In this document: positions 24,443-33,201 of the stretch, in pieces
Numbering within the stretch: position 1 is the stretch's first letter
Layout of the letters: each line of letters starts with the position of its first letter
Source of the DNA: Bauldia litoralis
GTDB taxonomy: Bacteria > Pseudomonadota > Alphaproteobacteria > Rhizobiales > Kaistiaceae
NCBI RefSeq assembly: GCF_900104485.1
Contig: NZ_FMXQ01000002.1
Location: 620,001 to 684,000, forward strand
DNA: 64,000 nt
Direction: 5' to 3'
Translations under genes and position numbers: made by a program
Notes under the pieces: generated by a model
What the model saw: only the letters and a program-made list of their open reading frames with translations
Told to the model about the DNA's origin: nothing
Databases searched by the model: none

Positions 24443-25489
24443 CTAGTGCATCGGCGGCGCGTAGAGGATGCCGCCCTGGGTCCAGAGCGCATTCACGCCA
24501 CGGCGAATGGCGAGCGGCGTCCCCTCACCCAGGTTTCGTTCGAAGATTTCCCCGTAATTGCCGACGGAGGCGAGAACCACCGCGAGCCAGTCGTCCGCGA
24601 TTCCGAACTCGGTCGCGGCCGCCTTGCCGAGCGCAACGGCACTGTCCCGATTGGCTGAGTCGCCGACGGCCGCCGCGGTCAACCCATCCTCCTCGGCGTT
24701 GATCAGCCCGTAGAGCGTCCACCGCACGAGTTCGTTCCACCCGGCGTCCCCCTCGCGGGTCACCGGACCGAGCGGCTCCTTGGAGATCACCTCCCGCAGG
24801 ATCACGTGATCGTCGGGCACTTCCAGCAGCGACCGTTCGGCTGCCAGCGCGGAACTGTCGGCCGTGTAGACGTCGCACTCACCGGCGGCATAGGCACGGC
24901 GCGCTTCGGTCCGGTCGGTGAACCGTTCGAAGGTCACGTCCATGCCGTTCCTGGCGAAATACGCCGCCGCGTTGTCTTCGGTCGTCGTTCCGCTGACGAC
25001 GCAGATCCGGGCGCCAAGCAGTTCCAGCGCGCTGGACATTCCATCGAGAGCGTGCGCCAGGAACCCCTGGCCGTCGTAATAGGCGATCCCGGCGAAATCG
25101 ATGCCGAGGTCGAGGTCGCGCGACATGGTCCATGTGCTGTTGCGCGACAGGAGGTCGATCTTGCTGTCGGTCAGGGCCTTGAACCGGTCCGTGGCGGAAA
25201 GCTGGACATAGTCAACCTTGTCGGGGTCGCCGAGCACTGCCGCCGCCACCGCCCGACAGAAGTCGACGTCGAAGCCGTACCAGGCGCCTGCAGCGTCGCG
25301 GTCCGAGAAGCCGGGCAGGCCCTCGCTGATGCCGCAGACCAGGGTGCCGCGACTGCGGACATCGTCAAGGGTCGACGCCGATGCCGAGCCAAGAATCCCA
25401 AGGCCAAGAAAGGCGGCGAGCGTCGCTCGCAGCAGGCGCATGGGCGCCGGTATCTGGATCACAGGATCTCTCCAACTCTGCTCGTTCAT
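24443..25489 (-). CDS. Orphan AapJ-like amino-acid ABC substrate-binding protein
   Basis: 348-aa periplasmic binding protein of the general L-amino-acid (AapJ/YhdW) type. After a signal peptide ending near SASA it reads VRSRGTLVCGISEGLPGFSD, YGFDVDFCRAVAAAVLGD and SRNSTWTMSRDLDLGIDFAG, hallmark segments of that group. The start at 25489 is preceded by GGAG; an internal Met at 25441 would give a neater signal peptide, and 25537 is also open. No permease or ATPase gene is nearby, so it either feeds a transporter encoded elsewhere or has taken another role. Confidence 0.8.
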   Translation of the reverse strand: MNEQSWRDPVIQIPAPMRLLRATLAAFLGLGILGSASASTLDDVRSRGTLVCGISEGLPGFSDRDAAGAWYGFDVDFCRAVAAAVLGDPDKVDYVQLSATDRFKALTDSKIDLLSRNSTWTMSRDLDLGIDFAGIAYYDGQGFLAHALDGMSSALELLGARICVVSGTTTEDNAAAYFARNGMDVTFERFTDRTEARRAYAAGECDVYTADSSALAAERSLLEVPDDHVILREVISKEPLGPVTREGDAGWNELVRWTLYGLINAEEDGLTAAAVGDSANRDSAVALGKAAATEFGIADDWLAVVLASVGNYGEIFERNLGEGTPLAIRRGVNALWTQGGILYAPPMH

Positions 25490-25559
25490 CAACGAATCTG
25501 CTCCAGGGAGCCTAGGTCGACACCGCAGCCGAGCCAAGCCCGCCCGGCAACCGCAAGCC

Positions 25560-28268
25560 TCACGCCAGACGGCGCATGAACCACCGTCGCAGCAGCTTCT
25601 CGATCTCCAGAAGCACCAGCAGAAGGATCCCGATGCCGATGACGATCAGTCCGTCGACCATGGCGATCGATCGAGTCCCGAATATGGCCTGCATGAACGG
25701 GGCATAGGTGAAGAGGAACTGCCCGACGACGACCCCCGCGACACCAATCAGGACGGCCGGCGTGCCGACGATGCCGCGCAGGGTGATCGAGGTCATGTTC
25801 AGGTAGCGGACGCTGAACAGATAGAAGATTTCCATCACCACCAGCGTATTGACCACCAGCGTCCGGGCAGTGGTGAGGTCAAGCCCCCGATCAAGCGCCC
25901 AGAAGAACATGCCAAAGGCGCCACCGACGAAAAGCAGCGACACGAGTACCACCCGCCACACGAGGAACGGCGACAGCAGCGCCGCCGACGGCGATCGTGG
26001 CGGACGCGTCATCGTTCCCGGTTCCGTCGGCTCGAACGCCAGCGTCAGGCCGAGGGCGACGGCGGTAATCATGTTGATCCACAGGATCTGGACCGGCGTC
26101 ACCGGCAGCGCCAAGCCCGCGAGGATAGCGGCGATGATGACCAGGGCCTCGCCGATACTGGTCGGCAGGGTCCAGCCGATCACCTTCCTGATATTGTCGT
26201 AAACGGTCCGCCCCTCGCGCACCGCGGCGACGATGGACGCGAAGTTGTCGTCGAGCAGCACCATCTCGGCCGCTTCCTTGGCGGCTTCGGTGCCCTGCCT
26301 GCCCATCGCCACGCCGACGTCGGCGCGCTTCAGCGCCGGCGCGTCGTTGACGCCGTCTCCGGTCATCGCGACGACCGCGTCGCCGGCCTGGAGCGCCTCG
26401 ACGATCCTGAGCTTGTGTTCCGGGCTGGTGCGGGCGAACACCGCCGAGTGTTCGGCCAGATCCCGCAGCGCCGCCGGCTCCAGGTCTTCAAGCTGTGCCC
26501 CGGTGACGACCCGGTCGTGGTCGAGAAGCCCCAGTTGCCGCCCGATCGCCGAGGCGGTCGCGGCATGGTCGCCGGTGATCATCTTCACCTTGATCCCGGC
26601 GGCAAGACACTCCCGCACGGCGTCCTGCGCATCGGCACGCGGCGGGTCGATCATCCCGACGATGCCGAGAAAGACGACGTCGCTCTCAAGGTGATCGGCG
26701 GCAAGGTCCTTTGCTGCCGCAGGGGCGGGCTTCATGCCGAAGCCGAGGACCCGTTGGCCTTCCGAAGCCAGCCGATGGATTTCCTCGTGCCAGCGCTGCC
26801 GATCGATCGGCTCCGACCCGCCGCGACCGCGTTGCCGCGTGCACATGGCGAGAAGACGCTCTGGCGCGCCCTTGATATGGACGACGGCCGCCCCGGCCTG
26901 ATCGGTGTGCAGCGTCGCCATGTAGCGGTGCCGGGAATCGAAGGGGATCTCGTCGACACGGTGGAAGCGCTCACGGTCTTCGCCGCGCCCGGCTTTCATT
27001 GCCAGCGAAATAAGGGCGCCCTCCATCGGGTCGCCCTCGACGAGCCATCCGGCGTCCGTCGACCGCAGCCTCGCATCGTTGCAGAGGATGGCGGCCAGGG
27101 CGATGTCGCCGAGAACAGTGCCCTCCGCGATCTCGATCCTTGCGCCGGCGACTTCGAAGTCGCCGGCGGGCTCGTAGCCGACTCCGGTCACCTCCGCCCT
27201 GTCGTCCGCGGTCACCACCGAGCGCACGGTCATCTCGTTGCGGGTCAGCGTCCCGGTCTTGTCCGAACAGATCACCGAGACCGCGCCCAGCGTTTCGACC
27301 GCCGGCAGCCGTCGGACGATCGCGTTGCGTCGCGCCATGCGCTGGACGCCGATCGCCAGGGTGATCGTCATCACGGCCGGCAGCCCCTCGGGGATCGCGG
27401 CGACGACCAGCCCGACCATCGCCATCAGCGCATCGGCGACCGAATAGCCGCGGGCCAGCACGGCAAAGGCGAAACCAATCACCGCAACGCCAAGAATGGC
27501 GGCGGTGAGTTGCTTGGCAAACCGGTCCATGAGACGGACAAGCGGGGTGGTCAACGTCTCGACGGTGCCAAGCAGCGTGCTGATCGCCCCGAGTTCGGTC
27601 TCGACACCGGTGGCGACGACGACGCCTGCACCCTGCCCGGCGACGACTAGCGTGCCGGAATAGGCCATCGAGCGCCGGTCGCCGAGGACGGCCGATGCGT
27701 CGACAGCCTCGACGCCCTTGTCGACAGGGACCGATTCCCCGGTCAGCACTGCCTCCTCGATCCGCAGGTTGCGGGCCTTGACTAGCCGCAGGTCGGCCGG
27801 AGTCCGATCGCCGGCTTCCAGCAATACGATGTCGCCAGGCACGACGGTGTCGGCGTCCACCGTTACCCGGTGCCCGTCCCGCATCACGGTCGCCCCCGGC
27901 ATGATCATCGCCCGGATGGCATCGAGCGCCCGTTCCGCCCTGCCCTCCTGGATGAAGCCGATGACGGCGTTGGCGATGACCACGGCGAGGATGACGGCCG
28001 CGTCGACCAGCTCGCCCAGGAAGGCTGCGACGATCGCGGATGCGAGAAGGACGTAGATCAGCACGTTTGCGAACTGGCTGAAGAACCGGACGAGCGCGCT
28101 GCGTCCGCGCGTTTCCGGCAGCCGATTGGGCCCGTAGACCTCAAGGCGCTCGGCAGCTTCGGCGGTAGTCAGGCCGAGATGCCGCGATGCCAGTTCCGCG
28201 GAGACATCGTCGGCCGACATCGCATGCCAGTCACGCCGCGGCGGCGTTGGACCTTTGCCATTCACCAT
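25560..28268 (-). CDS. P-type cation-transporting ATPase (P2 type)
   Basis: 902-aa inner-membrane pump with the full P-type plan: N-terminal cation-ATPase domain, two membrane helices, actuator TGES (176-179), M4 PEGLPA (293-298), phosphorylation site DKTGT with D336, KGAPE in the nucleotide domain, and TGDGVNDAPALK before M5. M4 resembles calcium pumps, but M6 reads NMITAVALGLTLAFEP and lacks the Asp used for calcium in SERCA-type enzymes. The ion is therefore uncertain (calcium, sodium or magnesium-like are possible). It heads the minus-strand pair with the orphan binding protein 70 bases downstream. Confidence 0.88.
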   Translation of the reverse strand: MVNGKGPTPPRRDWHAMSADDVSAELASRHLGLTTAEAAERLEVYGPNRLPETRGRSALVRFFSQFANVLIYVLLASAIVAAFLGELVDAAVILAVVIANAVIGFIQEGRAERALDAIRAMIMPGATVMRDGHRVTVDADTVVPGDIVLLEAGDRTPADLRLVKARNLRIEEAVLTGESVPVDKGVEAVDASAVLGDRRSMAYSGTLVVAGQGAGVVVATGVETELGAISTLLGTVETLTTPLVRLMDRFAKQLTAAILGVAVIGFAFAVLARGYSVADALMAMVGLVVAAIPEGLPAVMTITLAIGVQRMARRNAIVRRLPAVETLGAVSVICSDKTGTLTRNEMTVRSVVTADDRAEVTGVGYEPAGDFEVAGARIEIAEGTVLGDIALAAILCNDARLRSTDAGWLVEGDPMEGALISLAMKAGRGEDRERFHRVDEIPFDSRHRYMATLHTDQAGAAVVHIKGAPERLLAMCTRQRGRGGSEPIDRQRWHEEIHRLASEGQRVLGFGMKPAPAAAKDLAADHLESDVVFLGIVGMIDPPRADAQDAVRECLAAGIKVKMITGDHAATASAIGRQLGLLDHDRVVTGAQLEDLEPAALRDLAEHSAVFARTSPEHKLRIVEALQAGDAVVAMTGDGVNDAPALKRADVGVAMGRQGTEAAKEAAEMVLLDDNFASIVAAVREGRTVYDNIRKVIGWTLPTSIGEALVIIAAILAGLALPVTPVQILWINMITAVALGLTLAFEPTEPGTMTRPPRSPSAALLSPFLVWRVVLVSLLFVGGAFGMFFWALDRGLDLTTARTLVVNTLVVMEIFYLFSVRYLNMTSITLRGIVGTPAVLIGVAGVVVGQFLFTYAPFMQAIFGTRSIAMVDGLIVIGIGILLLVLLEIEKLLRRWFMRRLA

Positions 28269-28431
28269 GGCGCGCCTATCTAGGTGCGAGGGCCTCGTCT
28301 GATGAGAATCGGGAATTGCGATCTCTCCTCGTCAGGTTGCACTACCAGTCGGGTCTGCCACTCACCATGCCCGCGCCAGTTTCGCGATCCGGGCTACCAC
28401 GCGTCTCACCGAAAGAATTAGACCGAAGTCA

Positions 28432-28956
28432 ATGAACCGGATCGGGCCTTTGCATGAAATCGAACCGCCGCATTTCCGCAAGGTCATGGGGCGTTTCGCC
28501 ACCGGGGTCACGGTAATCACCGCGACGACGGGCGGCGAATCCCACGGCATGACGGCCAACGCCTTCATGTCGGGGTCGCTCGACCCGCCCCTTTGCGTCG
28601 TCTCGGTGGCCAGGCGCGCCCATATGCACGCCTATCTCCTCGAAGCGAAGCGGTTCGCGGTCAACATCCTGGCCGAGGGACAGGCCGATCATGCCACCCA
28701 TTTCGCCGGCAAGCTGGTCCCCGGTCTCGAACCCCGTTTCGTCGACATCGACGGCATCCCGACACTTGGCGACGCATCGGCGCGGATCACCGCCGAACTG
28801 GCGGCCAGCCACGACTGCGGCGACCATACGCTGTTCATCGGCCACATCACGTCCATGGACGCCGACGAGCGGCGACCATTGCTGTATTTCGACGGTCATT
28901 ATAGAGCCATGCAGGAGACCTGCGGGGCAGAAACCCCGCTTCCCGAATTCTGGTGA
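28432..28956 (+). CDS. Flavin reductase family protein
   Basis: 174-aa FMN-binding split-barrel protein. GRFATGVTVITATTGGESHG (19-40 region), MTANAFMSGSLDPPL and FAVNILAEGQ are the flavin reductase (HpaC/DIM6) landmarks. Such enzymes use NAD(P)H to supply FADH2 or FMNH2 to a two-component monooxygenase. It begins a three-gene unit with an SDR and maleylacetate reductase, a combination seen in resorcinol and chlorophenol pathways. The partner monooxygenase gene is absent here. The divergent promoter region with the P-type ATPase gene is about 160 bases long. Confidence 0.85.
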   Translation: MNRIGPLHEIEPPHFRKVMGRFATGVTVITATTGGESHGMTANAFMSGSLDPPLCVVSVARRAHMHAYLLEAKRFAVNILAEGQADHATHFAGKLVPGLEPRFVDIDGIPTLGDASARITAELAASHDCGDHTLFIGHITSMDADERRPLLYFDGHYRAMQETCGAETPLPEFW

Positions 28957-28961
28957 GTGGC

Positions 28962-29747
28962 ATGGCTGAACGCTTCAACGTCTTCGATCTCTTCCGCCTC
29001 GATGGCGACGCCGCCATGGTCACCGGCGCCGGCTCCGGCATCGGTCGGATCGCCGCGACCACGCTCGCCAGCGCCGGAGCAAAGGTCGCGGTTACCGACA
29101 TCGACGGCGAAGCCGCCGAGGTCGTCGCCGAGGAGATCCGGCAAGCCGGCGGAGAAGCGACTGCCTTCACCCTCGACGTCGCCGACGAGACGGCGATCGT
29201 CGCGGTGGTCGACAAGGCCCATGCCGCCTTCGGCCGCATCGACATCCTCGTCAACAATGCCGGCATGACCCGCCGCATCCCGACCGAGGACTTTCCCTCC
29301 GAAACCTGGCACGAAATCCTCGCGGTCAACCTCACCTCAGCCTTCGTCGCCTCGCGCGAGGTCGGGCGCCACATGCTGGCGGCGGGCGAAGGCCGCATCG
29401 TCAACGTCTCCTCGATCATGGGCATGTCGGGCGGCGGCCTGTTTCCCAGTATCGGTTACTATTCGACCAAGGGCGCCCTGGTGAATTTCACCCGCGGCCT
29501 TGCCGGCGAATGGGGCGCGCGCGGCGTCCGCGTCAACGCCATCGCCCCGACCTTCGTTCGCACAAAGCTGACGGAAAACCTCCGCGGAAACCGTGAGATG
29601 GTTGAAAAGATCGAGAACCGGACCCCGATGGGCCGCTTCGCCGAACCGGAGGAGATCGCCGGCGGCATTCTCTACCTGTGCAGCCGCGCCTCGAGCATGG
29701 TCACCGGCCACGTCCTCGCCATCGATGGCGGCTGGCTGGCCGTCTGA
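28962..29747 (+). CDS. Short-chain dehydrogenase/reductase (SDR)
   Basis: 261-aa classical SDR. The cofactor loop is TGAGSGIG (21-28), NNAG (98-101), the catalytic serine is about S150 in NVSSIMG, and YYSTK gives Y166 and K170. D46/D48 after the second strand (VTDIDGE) favours NAD. I chose the ATG at 28962; a GTG at 28953 overlapping the upstream stop is also possible. A C-terminal ITDG-type end (AIDGGWLAV) is typical. Its place between a flavin reductase and maleylacetate reductase suggests a step in the same catabolic route, but the substrate is not evident. Confidence 0.85.
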   Translation: MAERFNVFDLFRLDGDAAMVTGAGSGIGRIAATTLASAGAKVAVTDIDGEAAEVVAEEIRQAGGEATAFTLDVADETAIVAVVDKAHAAFGRIDILVNNAGMTRRIPTEDFPSETWHEILAVNLTSAFVASREVGRHMLAAGEGRIVNVSSIMGMSGGGLFPSIGYYSTKGALVNFTRGLAGEWGARGVRVNAIAPTFVRTKLTENLRGNREMVEKIENRTPMGRFAEPEEIAGGILYLCSRASSMVTGHVLAIDGGWLAV

Positions 29748-29765
29748 GTTCAGGGCGAGACGCCG

Positions 29766-30830
29766 ATGCCCCTCGAATTCGCGTATCAGCCGTCGCCCCA
29801 GCGGATCGTCTTTGGCTCCGGCAAGCTGGACCAGGTCGCGGCCGAAGCCGAGCGGCTGGGGATCACGCGGGCGATGGTCCTCTCGACACCGGGGAAAACC
29901 AGCCTCGCCGAAGATGTCGCCGGCCACCTTGGCGACCGGTGCGCCGCGATCCTCCCCACCGCGCGCATGCATACGCCGGTCGAGGTCACGGACGAGGCGA
30001 TGACCACCGTCGAGGCCGAGCGGATCGACGGTCTCGTAGCGATCGGCGGCGGGTCGACCACCGGGCTCGGCAAGGCAATTGCCTACCGCACCGACCTGCC
30101 TCAACTCGTCCTGCCGACGACCTATTCCGGCTCCGAACTGACCGATATTCTCGGCCAGACCGAGGACGGCGAAAAGACGACCATTCGCGATGCCCGGGTC
30201 CTGCCTGAAACCGTCATCTACGACGTGGGGCTGACGCTCTCCCTGCCGGTCGCGGTCTCCGTCACCTCCGCGATGAACGCCATGGCCCATGCGGTGGAGG
30301 GGCTCTACGCGCCGAACAGCAATCCGATCCTCGCCCTGATGGCCGAGGAAGGGATCCGCGCTCTGGGCGTCGCCATTCCCGGCATCGTCAGGGCCGGCGC
30401 CGACGAAGCCGCGCGCGGTCAGGCGCTGTATGGCGCCTGGCTTTGCGGGACCGTGCTCGGCGGTACGTCGATGGCGTTGCACCACAAGCTCTGCCACGTC
30501 CTTGGCGGCAGCTTCGGCCTCCCCCATGCCGAGACCCACACCGTCATCCTGCCACACGCCGCCGCCTACAATGCCGCGACGGCGCCGGATGCCATGGCCG
30601 CCGTTGCCCGGGCGCTTGGTGCCGACGATGCCCCGACCGCCCTGTTCGACCTGGCGAAGAATGCCGGTGCACCGATGGCGCTTCGCGACATCGGCATGCC
30701 GGAAGACGGCCTCGACCGCGCCGCCGAGATCGCGACTGCCAATCCCTATCCGAATCCGCGTCCGCTCGCGCGCGACGCGATCCGCAAGCTCCTCGACGAC
30801 GCCTGGCACGGAAGACTGCCCGCCGCTTGA
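29766..30830 (+). CDS. Maleylacetate reductase
   Basis: 354-aa iron-dependent alcohol dehydrogenase fold enzyme that reduces maleylacetate to 3-oxoadipate with NAD(P)H, the last special step of hydroxyquinol, resorcinol and chloroaromatic breakdown. IGGGSTTGLGKAIA binds the nucleotide, LPTTYSGSELTDILG is characteristic of maleylacetate reductases, and the metal site includes MAHAVEGLYAP and LHHKLCHVLGGSFGLPHAET. It follows the SDR by 18 bases. The ring-cleaving dioxygenase and hydroxylase that would supply maleylacetate are not in the window. Confidence 0.9.
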   Translation: MPLEFAYQPSPQRIVFGSGKLDQVAAEAERLGITRAMVLSTPGKTSLAEDVAGHLGDRCAAILPTARMHTPVEVTDEAMTTVEAERIDGLVAIGGGSTTGLGKAIAYRTDLPQLVLPTTYSGSELTDILGQTEDGEKTTIRDARVLPETVIYDVGLTLSLPVAVSVTSAMNAMAHAVEGLYAPNSNPILALMAEEGIRALGVAIPGIVRAGADEAARGQALYGAWLCGTVLGGTSMALHHKLCHVLGGSFGLPHAETHTVILPHAAAYNAATAPDAMAAVARALGADDAPTALFDLAKNAGAPMALRDIGMPEDGLDRAAEIATANPYPNPRPLARDAIRKLLDDAWHGRLPAA

Positions 30831-30837
30831 GGCGTGG

Positions 30838-32187
30838 TCAGCGCCCCGCCACTTCCCCCTCGCCGCCGAAATACCCGCTCCATGCAAACCAGTAGGCGAT
30901 GTGGCCGGGAAGACGCGCGAGCGATCGTCCATCCGGCCCGACCAGCGCGTCTTCCGTGACCTTCCATCGCGAACCGTCCTGCATCACGACCGCGGGATCG
31001 CCCCCCTTCTCGAAGGTCATTCCGTCCGACCGATAGGCGCGCACCGTGCGGCTCGCCGCGTCGCCGATCAGTACGAGGTCAACCACGCCTGCGCTGTCGT
31101 TGATCACGGCGCCGCCGGCGAAGAGGTCGAGCGGCCAGGCTTTCTCGACCGGCGCGGCGCGCAGCGCGAAGACATAGTCCTTCTGCTTCAGCTCGGACTG
31201 GTCGACCCGCGTCGGAAACATCAGGTCCGGGCTGGCGAAGTAGCTGGTGTAGGCGGCCCCCGGCGCATAATCGCGCGCAAAACCGGTGTCGATGTCGATC
31301 ACCCGGGTTTCCGGGTTGTCGCGCCGCCAGTCCGCCCAGCGCGCAATGACCACCGGCCGGGTCTTCAATTCGATGCCGGAGCCGGTCAGCGGCCCAACCA
31401 CCGGGCGACCGGTGAACTGGTTCCACAGCGAATGGGTTTCGGTGTCGTACATCAGCTTGTTGGACCGGTAGAGAAAGCCGGACGACCCGAAAACGAGTTC
31501 GCGCTCGAAGCGATCGAGCTTCGTCTCGAACAGGATGCCCGAGCCGCAAAGCGTGCAATAGGCGAGCGCGACGGGGACGCCACCGACCGTGTCGTTGAAC
31601 ATCTCGTGCCAGTCGAGAATGCGCAGCGGATAGGCCCGGGCATCGCCGTTGATCGACACGCCGAAGACCAGGTCCTCGTCGTTGAGCCAGCCCGCCGCGT
31701 CAGACGCGATCAGCCTCGGATGGTTCAGCGCCGGGATCCCGTCCTTGATGACCCCGCCCCAGACGATTTCCTCGATGCGGATCTCGTGCTTCTTGTCGGC
31801 CCCGAGAAACAGCTGGAAGTTCGCGTCGATCTGGCTATGCGCCCAGGCATGCAGCAGGTCGAAGCCCTCGAACGGTTCGATCTCGGGATGCGCCTCCTGC
31901 CACAACATCCAGTCGGACCAGGATTGCGGCGCTGTCTCAGCGGTGATGTCCCGCAATACGTCCGGGAAACGATCGTCCCGGACAAACCGCATGGAGAGGA
32001 TCAGCGCGGCGGCCGACGATGGTCCCAGATCACCGAAATAGGCGAGCGCCGCGTCCCGCGCGTCTTCGTCGCCGGTGAAAAGGGCGACCCCCTGGCGGAC
32101 CTCCTCGCGCTGCTCCTCGGCCACTGCCGAGAGTGGCGCGAGCGCAGATGTCAGGAGGAGAACAAGGAATAGGACGACCGCGCGCAT
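30838..32187 (-). CDS. DUF3179 domain-containing secreted protein
   Basis: 449-aa exported protein of unknown function. The signal peptide is residues 1-24 (MRAVVLFLVLLLTSALAPLS). The DUF3179 core occupies most of the mature chain: ALAYCTLCGSGILFE with a Cys-x2-Cys pair, VFGSSGFLYRSNKLMYD, SLWNQFTGRPVVGPLTG and an N-terminal helical region (residues 40-150). The start at 32187 follows GGAGAG. The conserved Cys pair could bind metal or form a disulfide. Its end is eight bases from the convergent maleylacetate reductase gene. Confidence 0.8.
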   Translation of the reverse strand: MRAVVLFLVLLLTSALAPLSAVAEEQREEVRQGVALFTGDEDARDAALAYFGDLGPSSAAALILSMRFVRDDRFPDVLRDITAETAPQSWSDWMLWQEAHPEIEPFEGFDLLHAWAHSQIDANFQLFLGADKKHEIRIEEIVWGGVIKDGIPALNHPRLIASDAAGWLNDEDLVFGVSINGDARAYPLRILDWHEMFNDTVGGVPVALAYCTLCGSGILFETKLDRFERELVFGSSGFLYRSNKLMYDTETHSLWNQFTGRPVVGPLTGSGIELKTRPVVIARWADWRRDNPETRVIDIDTGFARDYAPGAAYTSYFASPDLMFPTRVDQSELKQKDYVFALRAAPVEKAWPLDLFAGGAVINDSAGVVDLVLIGDAASRTVRAYRSDGMTFEKGGDPAVVMQDGSRWKVTEDALVGPDGRSLARLPGHIAYWFAWSGYFGGEGEVAGR

Positions 32188-32439
32188 GTCACTCTCCGTT
32201 GCCGGGATACCGAGAGAAACTGCGCGTCCTGCGCGATCACGGTCCACAAAAGTCTGCGTGAGCCGGAGCCGGAATCCCTAGCCGAATTCATTTCACCTTT
32301 AAGCGAATGCCGGGCGGCCGGTTCATCGTTGGTTTGCCGCGTGCCGAAGACGCCCGCAACTTCCGCGGCGTCTGCCGGCTTGGTTCTCCACAACGGCCGC
32401 GTCACCCGGCGGCGGCCAGAAGCACAAGAGGAGACCATC

Positions 32440-33135
32440 ATGAAGAGGCATCATTTTCTCACAGCCACCGCATCGATCGCCCTGCTGCTGTCGGCGTCCG
32501 CTCTTCCCGTTAGCGCTGACGGCATCAACGCCAACGCCAACATCGGCGGCGTCAAGGCCAACGTTTCCGTCGGCGGCAGCGGCGGTGGCGCCAAGGCCAG
32601 CGTCAGCGGGGGTGGCGGCGGTGGCAACAACGGTGGTGGCGGCGGCGGCAACAGCAGCGGCGGCGGCGGTGGTGGCGTCAATGCGAACGCCTCCATCGGC
32701 GGCGGCAGCGGCGTCAATGCCAATGTCGGCATTGGTGGCGGCAGCGGCGCCAATGCAGACGTCGGCATCGGCGGTGGCAATGGCGCCAATGCCAGCCTCG
32801 GCATAGGCGGTGGCAACGGCGCAAATGCCGATGTCGGTATCGGCGGCGGCGATGGCGTCGATGCCGAGGTCGGCATAGGCGGTGGCGACGGTGGCTCCGG
32901 CAACGGGTCCGGCGGTGGCACCACCATCTTTGGCAACAGCAAGGCTGGTGGCGGTGTCAGCGGAAACGGCGGCGGCAGCACCATCATCGCGCCGACTGCC
33001 GTTCAGGCCGCGATCGCCGACATGTCGTCGGGTGAGCGGGCCGCGATGAAACGCAAGTGCGCCAGCATCCTCGGCAGCCCGAATGCCTATGAGGACAGCA
33101 TCGTCATCCTCTGCCAGGTGCTGCGCAAGCTCTAG
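32440..33135 (+). CDS. Secreted glycine-repeat protein
   Basis: 231-aa protein with a signal peptide (1-26, TASIALLLSASALPVSA), degenerate leading repeats (INANANIGG, VKANVSVGG), a poly-Gly/Asn/Ser linker (residues 57-79), then six 12-residue repeats with the pattern [VA]-[ND]-A-x-x-[GS]-I-G-G-G-x-G at 80-151. After a second Gly-rich spacer comes a folded C-terminal domain (about 183-231) with two cysteines (KRKCASILG and ILCQVLRKL). The periodicity suggests a stacked beta structure. GAGGAGA precedes the ATG. Similar repeat proteins are known to me in rhizobia, without function. Surface or matrix location is inferred. Confidence 0.7.
   Translation: MKRHHFLTATASIALLLSASALPVSADGINANANIGGVKANVSVGGSGGGAKASVSGGGGGGNNGGGGGGNSSGGGGGGVNANASIGGGSGVNANVGIGGGSGANADVGIGGGNGANASLGIGGGNGANADVGIGGGDGVDAEVGIGGGDGGSGNGSGGGTTIFGNSKAGGGVSGNGGGSTIIAPTAVQAAIADMSSGERAAMKRKCASILGSPNAYEDSIVILCQVLRKL
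32677..32892 (+). repeat. Six in-frame 36-base tandem repeats
   Basis: Six consecutive 36-base units encode VNANASIGGGSG, VNANVGIGGGSG, ANADVGIGGGNG, ANASLGIGGGNG, ANADVGIGGGDG and VDAEVGIGGGDG. Units 3-5 are closest to each other, which suggests recent slippage or recombination, while the edge units have drifted. Confidence 0.9.
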
Positions 33136-33161
33136 CCGCTGCGACCATCTGGAAATGCGAG

Positions 33162-33186
33162 CGCCGCCGTCCCTCCCACGGCGGCG
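33162..33186. terminator. Terminator between the glycine-repeat gene and folD
   Basis: Arms CGCCGCCGT (33162-33170) and ACGGCGGCG (33178-33186) pair perfectly over a seven-base loop and are followed on the plus strand by TTTC. It lies between convergent genes and may serve both. Confidence 0.65.
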
Positions 33187-33201
33187 TTTCGCCGTCCGGC
33201 G

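Noticed and set aside
32677-32892. Glycine repeats as RTX calcium-binding nonapeptides or collagen
   Set aside because: The unit is 12 residues without the GGxGxDxUx pattern, and glycine is not at every third position.
32677-32892. Repeat block as a CRISPR array
   Set aside because: Units are contiguous, in frame and coding, without spacers.
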